Shown here piece by piece: positions 57,169 to 64,000 of a stretch of 64,000 nt of DNA. Origin of the DNA: JACCTU01 sp963798985 (lineage in GTDB: Bacteria > Actinomycetota > Thermoleophilia > Gaiellales > Gaiellaceae); contig CAWCVL010000007.1 in the NCBI GenBank assembly GCA_963798985.1, positions 1 to 64,000 on the forward strand, in the 5' to 3' direction. A program made the translations under genes and the position numbers. The notes beneath the pieces are model-generated. The model did not search any database. It saw only the letters and a list, made by a program, of their open reading frames with translations, and was not told the DNA's origin. Within the stretch, counting starts at the first letter, position 1, and each line of letters starts with the position of its first letter.

Positions 57169-57815
57169 CAAGCGGCCACGGACTCCGCGGTCAGGTCGGT
57201 GAGCGAGTCGAGGACGACGTCGGCAAGCGCCAGCGACTCGTCGTCTGGTGGGAAGTGGGCGTTCGGGATCGCGACGACGCGTAGGCCGGCGGCGTGGGCG
57301 CTGCGGATGCCGTTCGCTGAGTCCTCGACCGCCGCCGCGCGCGCGGGCTCGACACCGAGCCTGCGCACTGCTTCGAGGTAGACGTCAGGCGCCGGCTTCC
57401 CGCGCCCTACCTCCTCGGATGAGACCGTGACGGCGAAGAGTGGTGCCAGGCCGCCGAGCTCGAGGGCGAGGTCGATCATCGGGCGGTTCGACGACGACGC
57501 GAGCCCGAGCGGCCAGCGCGCCGCGAGCCGCTCGACCGCCTCGCGCGCACCGGGGATCAGCGGCAGTCGCTCCCGGTAGCGCGCCTCCATGCGCCGCACG
57601 ACCTCCTCGGCGATCTCGTCGGGCGACTCGCTCAGCCCGAGGGCGTCGTGCATGTAGCGCGACCACTCGGGCGAGCTCATGCCCATCATGTCGGCCTGCG
57701 CGCGTTCCGACCAGCGACCGCCGCGCTCCCGCGTCAGCGCTTCGCGTACCTCGTCCCACAGTTGCTCGCTGTCCAGGAGCACCCCGTCGAGATCGAAGAC
57801 GACGGCGTCGATCAC
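57168..57815 (-). CDS. HAD-superfamily hydrolase (beta-phosphoglucomutase-like)
   Basis: 215 residues from GTG 57815. VIDAVVFDLDGVLLDSEQLW carries the nucleophile Asp, GLASSSNRPMIDLALELGG the Ser motif, and GKPAPDVYLEAVRRLGVEPA then RAAAVEDSANGI motifs III and IV. The cap domain fits subfamily I sugar phosphatases or mutases. It overlaps the flavin reductase stop by four bases. Confidence 0.85.
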   Translation of the reverse strand: MIDAVVFDLDGVLLDSEQLWDEVREALTRERGGRWSERAQADMMGMSSPEWSRYMHDALGLSESPDEIAEEVVRRMEARYRERLPLIPGAREAVERLAARWPLGLASSSNRPMIDLALELGGLAPLFAVTVSSEEVGRGKPAPDVYLEAVRRLGVEPARAAAVEDSANGIRSAHAAGLRVVAIPNAHFPPDDESLALADVVLDSLTDLTAESVAA

Positions 57816-58273
57816 GCTGGGACGTAGCGGCCGTCTCGGTACGCCAGTCCTGGCCCTTCCCGGCCGAGCTCGACCCGCTCGACCGCGCCGACGAAGAACG
57901 TGTGGTCGCCGGTGTCGTGCTCGGAGTGCAGCGAGCACTCCAGCCACGACGCCGCGCCGTCCAGCAGCGGCCCGCGCTTCCCCTCGCGCACCGCGATGCC
58001 TTCCCACTGCACGATCGGAGGCACGCTCCGCGCAAAGTGCTGTGCCAGGGCCGCCTGGTCGCCCGCCAGCACGCTGAGCGCGAAGCCGCCGGCTTCACGC
58101 AGCAACGCGTGCGCCTGCGCCTCGCGCCCGATCGACACGCCGACGAGCGCGGGCTCGAGCGAGAGCGAGACGAGCGAGCCGATCGTGACGCCGTACGGCA
58201 CGGGGACGGTCAGCACAGCGATCCCCGAAGGGAACCGGCGCATCGCCGCCCGCAACTCCTCGTCAGTCGCCAC
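57812..58273 (-). CDS. Flavin reductase-like domain protein
   Basis: 153 residues. RRFPSGIAVLTVPVPYGVTI, GSLVSLSLEPALVGVSIGR, GGFALSVLAGDQAALAQHFA and GDHTFFVGAVERVELGREG follow the FMN-binding split-barrel pattern of the reductase components of two-component monooxygenases. The monooxygenase partner is not in the window. Confidence 0.85.
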   Translation of the reverse strand: MATDEELRAAMRRFPSGIAVLTVPVPYGVTIGSLVSLSLEPALVGVSIGREAQAHALLREAGGFALSVLAGDQAALAQHFARSVPPIVQWEGIAVREGKRGPLLDGAASWLECSLHSEHDTGDHTFFVGAVERVELGREGPGLAYRDGRYVPA

Positions 58274-58293
58274 GAGGCGATGCTAGAGCGAGA

Positions 58294-58322
58294 GCGGAGG
58301 GCGGGGGGTAGCCGCCCTCCGC
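58294..58322 (-). terminator. Hairpin terminator after the DUF4383 gene
   Basis: GCGGAGGGCGG and CCGCCCTCCGC form 11 base pairs, six bases past the stop at 58329. Confidence 0.6.
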
Positions 58323-58328
58323 CGGTGC

Positions 58329-58757
58329 CTAGACCGAAGCGGTGCGCTCCCGTCCGAGGAGCAGGCCGGCCCCCAGCAGGCCAACGCCGAGGACGAAGTG
58401 CAACCACTGGTCGGCGGAGTTCGTCGGCAGCCACTCGAGGCCGCCGATCAGGCCGACGACCCACAGCAGCAAGTAGATGCTCCCGGCGCCGACGAGAAAC
58501 GTCCGGGCGCCCTCCGCGGTGCGGGCCAGCGCGAGACCGACGAGGCCGAAGAGCAGGTGCACCATGTTGTGCAGGATGCTCACCTGGAAGATCCCGAGCA
58601 GCTCGGCGCTGGAGCCTTCGCCCGAGAAGTCGCCGGGCGCGTCCGAGGTGATGCCGGGGATGAAGCCGAGAATGCCGACGAGCAGGAAGACGACGCCGAA
58701 CAGCTGCGCTGTCGTCACGAGCAGATCCCGCTCGACCGCCACGGGCCGATCAACCAT
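58329..58757 (-). CDS. DUF4383 membrane protein
   Basis: 142 residues with four TM segments: TTAQLFGVVFLLVGILGFIP, VSILHNMVHLLFGLVGLALA, FLVGAGSIYLLLWVVGLIGG and WLHFVLGVGLLGAGLLLG. The HNMVHLLFG motif is characteristic of DUF4383. Function unknown. Confidence 0.85.
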   Translation of the reverse strand: MVDRPVAVERDLLVTTAQLFGVVFLLVGILGFIPGITSDAPGDFSGEGSSAELLGIFQVSILHNMVHLLFGLVGLALARTAEGARTFLVGAGSIYLLLWVVGLIGGLEWLPTNSADQWLHFVLGVGLLGAGLLLGRERTASV

Positions 58758-58784
58758 CTAGGGTCCTCCTCGGTAGCGAGTTGA

Positions 58785-58868
58785 TTAGAACAGTGTGGCC
58801 CATACACGACGTGTCGACTGGGTCTTCACTGACCAGCGAGCGACGAGCTTGAAGGTGAAGCCGCCCAT
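58785..58868 (-). CDS. Possible 27-residue basic small protein
   Basis: ATG 58868 has AGGAGGG five bases upstream, stronger than most starts here. The product begins MGGFTFKLVARWSVKTQSTR and ends in a short VWATLF. Isolated between two genes of the same strand. No family known. Confidence 0.35.
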   Translation of the reverse strand: MGGFTFKLVARWSVKTQSTRRVWATLF

Positions 58869-58940
58869 CCGTCCCTCCTGGCGTCAGGACCGGGGCCCGG
58901 ACGGCGGCGCGAGTTTATTAGTCAGCCCGACGCCGGACTG

Positions 58941-59645
58941 CTATCTGGTGCGGACGCGCCGACTCGCCACGATGCGGCCGCCCACGTACCACTGGAACGT
59001 CGTGAACGTCGCCAGCGTTGCCGTTCCGATGGTGAGGGTGTTGGTCGCGGGGCTGTTCCAGCTAAAGCCTCGAAGTCGGCCGCTAAGGCAACGGCGCGCT
59101 CGTGCGCGCGTGCGGTAGCAGACTTGATACGGCTGCACCTCGCCCATCGGGTTGGCGGTGAGCGTCGCCGACGCCTGTCGCAGGAACTTGTAGACCACGA
59201 CGCGGCCCGAGTAGCGGATCGTCGGCTTCGGCACCGAGACCTGCACGACCTGCGAGTACCCGTCGGCGCAGGCGGGGTCAAACCCCCCGGTGCCGCTGAT
59301 GTAGCACGCGTCGAAATCGGGCGACGCTCGCATCATCACGAAGTACGTGCCTGGGTCCAGCTGGCTCTCGTGCAGCCACCGACCCGCTTGAATCTCCGAG
59401 TCAGTAAGAACGTCCAGCGTCTCGATGTTCTCGTTCAGGAACGCGCCGTCCGTGGCCCGCTCGGGACTACGGGCGACGTAGACCGTCGAGAAGTCCGCCC
59501 GAGGCGCGGAGAACGTCATCACGAGGTGCCGCTCTTGGACAGTGACGCCGGTGATCGCCGGGGGAACGGCGGCGGCCGAGGACGGCACGGCGAGGGCCGC
59601 GAGAGCGACGGCTGCTCCCGCCAGCGGCTTCACGACGCCTGACAA
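58941..59645 (-). CDS. Secreted protein of unknown function
   Basis: 234 residues, intact. The signal peptide AGAAVALAALAVPSSAAA is followed by an Ig/Fn3-like opening (PPAITGVTVQERHLVMTFSA). A four-Cys middle part (FDACYISGTGGFDPACADGY; VCYRTRARARRCLSGRL) suggests two disulfides. The C-terminus is rich in small polar residues ending FQWYVGGRIVASRRVRTR. Similar Ig-plus-RR-C proteins are common but uncharacterised in soil actinobacteria. Confidence 0.7.
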   Translation of the reverse strand: MSGVVKPLAGAAVALAALAVPSSAAAVPPAITGVTVQERHLVMTFSAPRADFSTVYVARSPERATDGAFLNENIETLDVLTDSEIQAGRWLHESQLDPGTYFVMMRASPDFDACYISGTGGFDPACADGYSQVVQVSVPKPTIRYSGRVVVYKFLRQASATLTANPMGEVQPYQVCYRTRARARRCLSGRLRGFSWNSPATNTLTIGTATLATFTTFQWYVGGRIVASRRVRTR

Positions 59646-59774
59646 TACCGCGCGTAGTTGGCGCGTCAGTAAGCCCGTGAAACGGCGGACTCACACGGAC
59701 GAATGGGGACGCGCGCCTCGGGTGGCGCGCGTCTCGCAAGCCCGCATGGTTGAGCGGAAAACCGCGTGGTTGAG

Positions 59775-59862
59775 CGGCGGGGGTGGGATTTGAACCCACG
59801 GACGAGTTTCACCCGTCAGCGGTTTTCAAGACCGCCCCGTTCGACCGCTCCGGCACCCCGCC
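59775..59862 (-). tRNA. tRNA-Ser (TGA)
   Basis: Acceptor GGCGGGG/CCCCGCC, discriminator G, anticodon loop CTTGAAA (anticodon TGA), long variable arm, T-arm GTGGGTTCAAATCCCAC. 88 bases; CCA not encoded. Its first G is the last base of the serS stop codon TAG. Confidence 0.96.
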
Positions 59863-61055
59863 TAACGCGTGACCGTAGCGGGGGCGCCGAAGCCCTGCAG
59901 GACCTCCGGGACATCGCCCTGGAAGTTCTCGAGGATCGCGAGCGCGACGCGGTCGACCGTCGCGGTGCCGTTCAAGGTGTGCACCGGCTCGAGACCATGC
60001 TCGCCGCGAAAGCGGATCCCGAGTCGGCGCGCCTGGAAGTCGGTGGTGTTCGAGCACGACGTGACCTCGCGGTAGCGCTCCTGGCTCGGGAACCACGCCT
60101 CGAGGTCGTACTTCTTCGCGGCGGGGTCGCCGAGATCGCCGGCGGCGACGTTGACGACACGGTAAGGAACTCCGAGCTCCTGCATGAGCGACTCCTCGAT
60201 CGCGAGCAGCCGCTCGTGCTCGGCCCACGACTCCTCCGGGCGCTGGTAGACGAACATCTCGACCTTGTTGAACTGGTGCACGCGGAACATGCCGCGCGTG
60301 TCCCGCCCCGCCGCACCGGCTTCGCGGCGGAAGTTCGTCGAGAACGCGGCGTAGCGCAGCGGCAGCTCGTCGAGCGTCTCCGTCATGTGCAGCCCCGCCA
60401 TTCCGACCTCCGAGGTGCCGGTGAGATAGAGGTCGTCGCCCTCGATCGCGTAGATGTTCGACCGCTCGGTCGGGAAGAAGCCCGTGCCGTACATCGCCTC
60501 CTCGCGCACGAGCACCGGCGGCAGCGCCGGCGTGAAGCCTTCCTTGACGAGCCGGTCGAGCGCGAAGCGGTACATCGCGAGCGCGAGCAAGGCGGTGTCA
60601 CCGAGCCAGTAGCCGAAGCGCGAGCCGGACACGCGCGCCGCGCGCTCCATCTCGAAGCGGCCGATCTCGGTGTGCTCCTTCGGCTCTGCGAGCTGCGGCG
60701 GGTCGCCCCAGCGCCTCAGCTCCTCCGCGTCCTCCTCCGTGTCGCCGTCGGGCGTCGACTCGTGGGGCGGGTTCGGCACGCGCGTGAGCGCTTCGTCTCG
60801 CGCACGCTCGGCGACGCCGTGCTCGTCCTCGAGGCGCTTCAGCTCCTCCTTCAGTCCGCGGAGCTCCTCGAGCTGCTCGGGGGACGGCTTTCCCTTCAGC
60901 TTGGTCTTGGCGCGAAGCTCGGTGACGCGCGTCTCGAGCTCGCGCCAGCGTGTGTCGGCGGCCATCAGCTCGTCGAACGCCTTGCCGGCGCCCTTGCGCG
61001 CGACCGCTGCCCGGAAGGTCTCGGGATCGCTGCGTGCGGCGCGGATGTCGATCAT
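59862..61055 (-). CDS. serS: Seryl-tRNA synthetase
   Basis: 397 residues, intact. The N-terminal coiled-coil arm that grips the long variable arm of tRNA-Ser spans about residues 30-95 (ELRAKTKLKGKPSPEQLEEL). Class II motifs: motif 1 region FTPALPPVLVREEAMYGTGF, motif 2 FSTNFRREAGAAGRDTRGMF, motif 3 NGTATVDRVALAILENFQ. TSEVGMAGLHM is the serine-site TxE variant. The final base of its stop codon is base 1 of tRNA-Ser(TGA), so the two are surely co-transcribed. Confidence 0.96.
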   Translation of the reverse strand: MIDIRAARSDPETFRAAVARKGAGKAFDELMAADTRWRELETRVTELRAKTKLKGKPSPEQLEELRGLKEELKRLEDEHGVAERARDEALTRVPNPPHESTPDGDTEEDAEELRRWGDPPQLAEPKEHTEIGRFEMERAARVSGSRFGYWLGDTALLALAMYRFALDRLVKEGFTPALPPVLVREEAMYGTGFFPTERSNIYAIEGDDLYLTGTSEVGMAGLHMTETLDELPLRYAAFSTNFRREAGAAGRDTRGMFRVHQFNKVEMFVYQRPEESWAEHERLLAIEESLMQELGVPYRVVNVAAGDLGDPAAKKYDLEAWFPSQERYREVTSCSNTTDFQARRLGIRFRGEHGLEPVHTLNGTATVDRVALAILENFQGDVPEVLQGFGAPATVTR

Positions 61056-61873
61056 CCGCGTGAGTCTAGGGCGGCCTCGATCACCTGCGCGACGCCTTCC
61101 TCCGCCGCGGGCGGACAGACGAAGTCGGCGACCCCGAGGACTCGCTCGTGCGCGTTGGCGACCGCCACCGCGTAGCCGACCGACTCGAGCAGCTCGACGT
61201 CGTTCTCGCCGTCGCCGAACCCGACGACCCGCTCGAGCGGAACGCCGAGCTGTTCCGCGACGAGCGCGAAGCCGGTCGCCTTCGTCACCTCGGGCGCCGC
61301 GAGCTCCAGGAAGTGCGGCAGCGACTTCGAGATGTAGAGGCGATCGCCGAAGCGGCCCTTCAACTCGCGCTCGAGCTCGTCCAGCGCGCGCGGCTCACCG
61401 ACGACGACGAGCTTCGTCGGCGGCTCGTCGAGCCACGCGAGCAGGTCGCCGACCGGATGGATCGGCAAGTCCTGGAAGTCGGCGTACGCACGCGCCTCCT
61501 CCGTCACCTCTGCGACGTACAGCTCGTCGCCCACGTAGCAGTTGAGGTGGAACCGCCCGGCCACCGCGGCGATCGCCTCGCGCGCGGCCTCGAGTGGGAT
61601 CGGCACGTGGCGGAGGAACCGGCCCGACGCGTCGGCGACGACGGCGCCCTGGTAGCAGACGACGAGCCCGTCCAGCCCGAGCTCGTCGAGGTAGCGCTTC
61701 ACCGAGCGGAACATCCGGCCGGTCGCGATCACGAATGGAATCTCTGCCTGGCGCACGGCGAGCACGGCCGCCCGAGTGCGCGGGCGCACGAGCGCGTCCT
61801 CCGCGATCAGCGTGCGATCGAGGTCGCACGCGAACGCGGCGACGTCGCGCGGGAAGTCGTCAGGAAGCCGCAG
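61052..61873 (-). CDS. Cof-type HAD phosphatase
   Basis: About 273 residues. AAFACDLDRTLIAEDALVRP carries the nucleophile DxD, FVIATGRMFRSVKRYLDELG motif II, KATGFALVAEQLGVPLERVV then GFGDGENDVELLESVGYAVA motif IV. The frame has no ATG/GTG/TTG before the DxD motif. The only fitting candidate is CTG 61873, just after the cytochrome stop. It overlaps the serS start by four bases. Either a rare CTG start or a missed base is implied. Confidence 0.85.
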   Translation of the reverse strand: MRLPDDFPRDVAAFACDLDRTLIAEDALVRPRTRAAVLAVRQAEIPFVIATGRMFRSVKRYLDELGLDGLVVCYQGAVVADASGRFLRHVPIPLEAAREAIAAVAGRFHLNCYVGDELYVAEVTEEARAYADFQDLPIHPVGDLLAWLDEPPTKLVVVGEPRALDELERELKGRFGDRLYISKSLPHFLELAAPEVTKATGFALVAEQLGVPLERVVGFGDGENDVELLESVGYAVAVANAHERVLGVADFVCPPAAEEGVAQVIEAALDSRG

Positions 61874-61877
61874 CTTC

Positions 61878-62249
61878 TTACTGCGTGACGAAGGCGGCCA
61901 CGTCGGCGATCTCCTGGTCGCTCAGGCGATCTCCGAAGGCGGGCATGCCGCCGCCGCCGTTCTTGATCTGCTGGAAGGCTGCGTCGAAGTCGATGCTCGC
62001 ATCGTCGAGGCTCGGGCCGACCGTGCCGGTGGAGCCGGCAGCGGAGAACGTGTGGCAGCCGCCGCAGCCGGCGGACGCGTAGATCGTCTTGCCCTTGGCG
62101 GCGTCGCCTTCGGCAGCAGCGCCGCCGGTGTCGGTCGGCAGCGTTCCCTCGACGGTGTCGGGCAGAGGCTGCACTTCCTCCTCGCCGCCGCACGCAGGGA
62201 TTGCGACGACGAGCACGAGCGCTGCGAGCAGCAGGACGAGCCTTCTCAC
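61878..62249 (-). CDS. Lipoprotein cytochrome c
   Basis: 123 residues from GTG 62249. Lipoprotein signal VLLLAALVLVVAIPACGG with lipobox IPAC. Haem site CGGCH in KTIYASAGCGGCHTFSAAGS; distal ligand Met in NGGGGMPAFGDRLSDQEIAD. A membrane-tethered electron carrier facing outward. It overlaps the membrane protein stop by four bases. Confidence 0.92.
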   Translation of the reverse strand: MRRLVLLLAALVLVVAIPACGGEEEVQPLPDTVEGTLPTDTGGAAAEGDAAKGKTIYASAGCGGCHTFSAAGSTGTVGPSLDDASIDFDAAFQQIKNGGGGMPAFGDRLSDQEIADVAAFVTQ

Positions 62250-63689
62250 GTCGTCGATTCTATCCCGAGCCGCTTTCTCGAAACCGACCAGGCGCGGAGC
62301 GCGCCGCAGACGATCGCCCCGTAGCCCGCGACCTTCGTCGGCGAGTCGTTGACGACGAGGGAGACGGCGATCGCAACGAGAAACGCGTCCACCACGGGGA
62401 AGCGAGGCTTGAGCGTCGCGAAGTAGCCAAGCACCGCCAGGCCCGCCGTGAGGAGGGCGAGCTGCCACACCGTGGAGGTGGCGATCGCGAACGAGCGCTC
62501 GGCCCGGTCGCGGAAGGTGTCGAAGAGCTCGCCCGGCCCGCCGGAGACCGCGTCGGTCACGTGGCTCGATCCGCCGGCCAGCGCGTCGATGCCGACGAAC
62601 GCCAGGCCGAGCGCCACGACGCCGACCAGTGCGAGCGGAATCGCGCGCGCGCGGCCGTGGAGAAGCGCGGCCAGCACCGCGAAGCCGGTCGCGAACACGA
62701 GGATGCCGCCGCCGTCGGCGCCCGTCTTGCTCGCACCGACGACGACGAGCGCAAGCAGCGCGAGCGCGACGAGCCGCCAGCCGCGCAGCAGGGCTCCCGC
62801 GGCGAGCGCCGGCCCGAGGAGCAGCGTCTCGATCTGGTTGTTGACGCCGTAGAAGCGCGATCCGCTCCAGGGGTACGGGCCGATCGCCATCAGTGCGTTC
62901 GTCTCGGGGGAGAGCGCGAGCACCAGCCCGTAGGCGGTCGAGGAAGACGGGCACTGCGAGCGTCAGCGGAACGCGCGCGGCGGCGACGAGCGCGAGCGGA
63001 ACCGCGGCGAGCACGACCAACGTCGTGATGAGCGGGCCGACGAGGTGGAGCGCGCTCGCACCCAGAGCCAGGGCAATTGCGGCAAGCGGGTACAGGAGCG
63101 CGCCGCGCGCGAGCAGCCCCGAGCGGGTCAGGAGCGCGAGCGCGGCAAGCGCGATCAGCGCAAGGGTGAGTGCGACCGTTGCCGGCCCCTGCGCAGCCCT
63201 GGCATCGGACAACCGTTCGTCGAGCTCTCGCAGCTCCTGAAGCGGATGCTCGCTCTCGCGCCATTCGAGCGGCGGGTCGCGTCCGGTCTCGAGCGCCTCG
63301 ACGGTGTCACGGATATCCGAGATCGAGACGAGGCCCGGGATGCGCGTCCGGTCCGAGACGAGGATCCCGCGGTACTCGTCGCCGAGGATCGTCACCTCGT
63401 AGCGCTTGTCGTTTCGCTGCGAGCCGAGCGGTGGCACCGAGACGAAGAGCTCGAACTCGCACTGGCCGATCGTGCCGCACGGCCGCTGCGGCAGCGGGCC
63501 GAGCCGCTCGAGCGCCTCCTCACGGCTGACGTACAGCCCCTGCCCCGGCACGTAGAGGCCGGTCGCCCCGCGGCCCCGCACCTCGGCCGGCTGGTCGCCG
63601 GTGACGACCAGCACGTAGACGTCCTGCGCCGCGGCGGGCGCCGCGGTCGCGAGCAGGGCCAAAGCTACTATCGAGAGGACCTTGACCAA
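62246..63689 (-). CDS. Large membrane protein with secreted N-terminal domain
   Basis: About 480 residues. TTG 63689 starts the signal sequence VKVLSIVALALLATAAPAAA. An extracytoplasmic domain of about 190 residues follows, including CGTIGQCEFELFVSVPPLGS and ISDIRDTVEALETG. About 10 TM segments come next (for example GPATVALTLALIALAALALL). The NNQIETLLLGPALAAGALL loop follows GPYPWSGSRFYGVNNQ, a motif seen in putative membrane sugar- or sulfatase-related proteins of actinobacteria. Function unknown. One frameshift near 62935. Confidence 0.6.
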
Positions 63690-63704
63690 GGAGCTCGATT
63701 CTCG

Positions 63705-64000
63705 ATGAAGCGACGGACATACGGACGCGATGCCGGACTGACCCTCCGGCTGCTGCTGACGACCGGGCTGCTCGGTCTGCTCTACGTCGTTTTCGGCACG
63801 GTTCTCATCTCGTACCTCAACGTCGGGATCCTCCCGATGCTGCTGATCATCGGCGGCATCGCCTTCTTCCAGTACTTCACGTCGGACAAGCTCGCCCTCA
63901 GGGCCTCCGGCGCGAAGGTCGTCTCGGAGGAGGAGGCGCCGGAGCTCCACGCGATGGTCGAGCGGCTCTGTGCGATGGCCGACCTGCCGAAGCCGAAGGT
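63705..64000 (+). CDS. htpX: HtpX-like M48 metalloprotease, partial
   Basis: ATG 63705; the gene runs past the window end, so only about 98 residues are present. LRLLLTTGLLGLLYVVFGTV, LPMLLIIGGIAFFQYFTSDK and ALRASGAKVVSEEEAPELHA then MVERLCAMADLPKPK match the HtpX N-terminus (two TM segments before the HExxH domain, which lies outside). A membrane quality-control protease. Only 15 bases separate it from the divergent gene start at 63689. Confidence 0.88.
   Translation, partial: MKRRTYGRDAGLTLRLLLTTGLLGLLYVVFGTVLISYLNVGILPMLLIIGGIAFFQYFTSDKLALRASGAKVVSEEEAPELHAMVERLCAMADLPKPK

Noticed and set aside
59740..59774. Short direct repeat GGTTGAGCGG beside tRNA-Ser(TGA) as an attachment site
   Set aside because: No integrase or mobile genes lie nearby and the repeat is only ten bases.

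Overview
The window is high-GC DNA from an actinobacterium. The DUF4383 and DUF7144 type membrane proteins, the ECF sigma/DUF4349 pair, tRNA genes without encoded CCA, GTG/TTG starts and 4-base start/stop overlaps fit Actinomycetota. A Thermoleophilia-like (Gaiellales/Solirubrobacterales) origin is my inference, not something the sequence proves. No insertion sequence, phage gene, CRISPR array or rRNA was seen.

Bases 1-29.1 kb hold an exopolysaccharide locus, mostly on the minus strand. In minus-strand order from high coordinates it contains a polyprenol-phosphate type GT2, an FAD oxidoreductase, a sugar epimerase, wecB, a polytopic membrane protein and two giant secreted multidomain proteins. 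These are followed by a PssD/PssE (Alg14/Alg13-like) glycosyltransferase pair, a flippase, a short LuxR-type regulator, a Wzz-like protein and a Wzy/O-antigen-ligase-like protein cut by the window start. Two GT2 genes (one a remnant), a second flippase and a Gfo/Idh/MocA-like protein lie on the plus strand. The most unusual gene is 11682-20791: a galactose-oxidase/GlxA-type radical copper oxidase head joined to LamG and Fn3 repeats and ending in a deacetylase-like module that is shared with its neighbour at 6290-11568. Related palindromes (CTAGCCG-N2-CGGCTAG) lie about 60 bases upstream of two start codons of the locus, with weaker copies at other promoters.

Bases 29.6-36.7 kb hold a LuxR/NarL response regulator and then housekeeping genes: asd and lysC (translationally overlapped, with an unknown gene overlapping lysC), recR, ybaB and dnaX, and the SRP RNA gene. 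Bases 36.7-45.3 kb carry CBS-domain proteins, small membrane or secreted proteins, a PG-binding/LysM/transglycosylase hydrolase, a methyltransferase, an M29 aminopeptidase, a metallophosphoesterase and an ECF sigma/DUF4349 operon.

Bases 45.3-64 kb contain three tRNA-Ser genes, a possible structured RNA, a Cpn10-like gene, a polar amino acid ABC transporter and separate LigD-type polymerase and ligase genes either side of an XRE regulator pair. They also contain a SpeD/BpsA polyamine operon, a DUF6351 esterase-like protein, fabF, a HAD/flavin-reductase pair, serS with a fourth tRNA-Ser starting on its stop codon, a cytochrome c, and the start of htpX. All four serine isoacceptor tRNAs plus serS fall within this window.

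Many genes at 1-22 kb, 34.4-43.9 kb and 46-52 kb are split by single-base frameshifts, including dnaX, ybaB and other genes that should be intact. I treat most as sequencing errors and give gene spans rather than fragments. Bases 22.1-34.4 kb are almost free of them.
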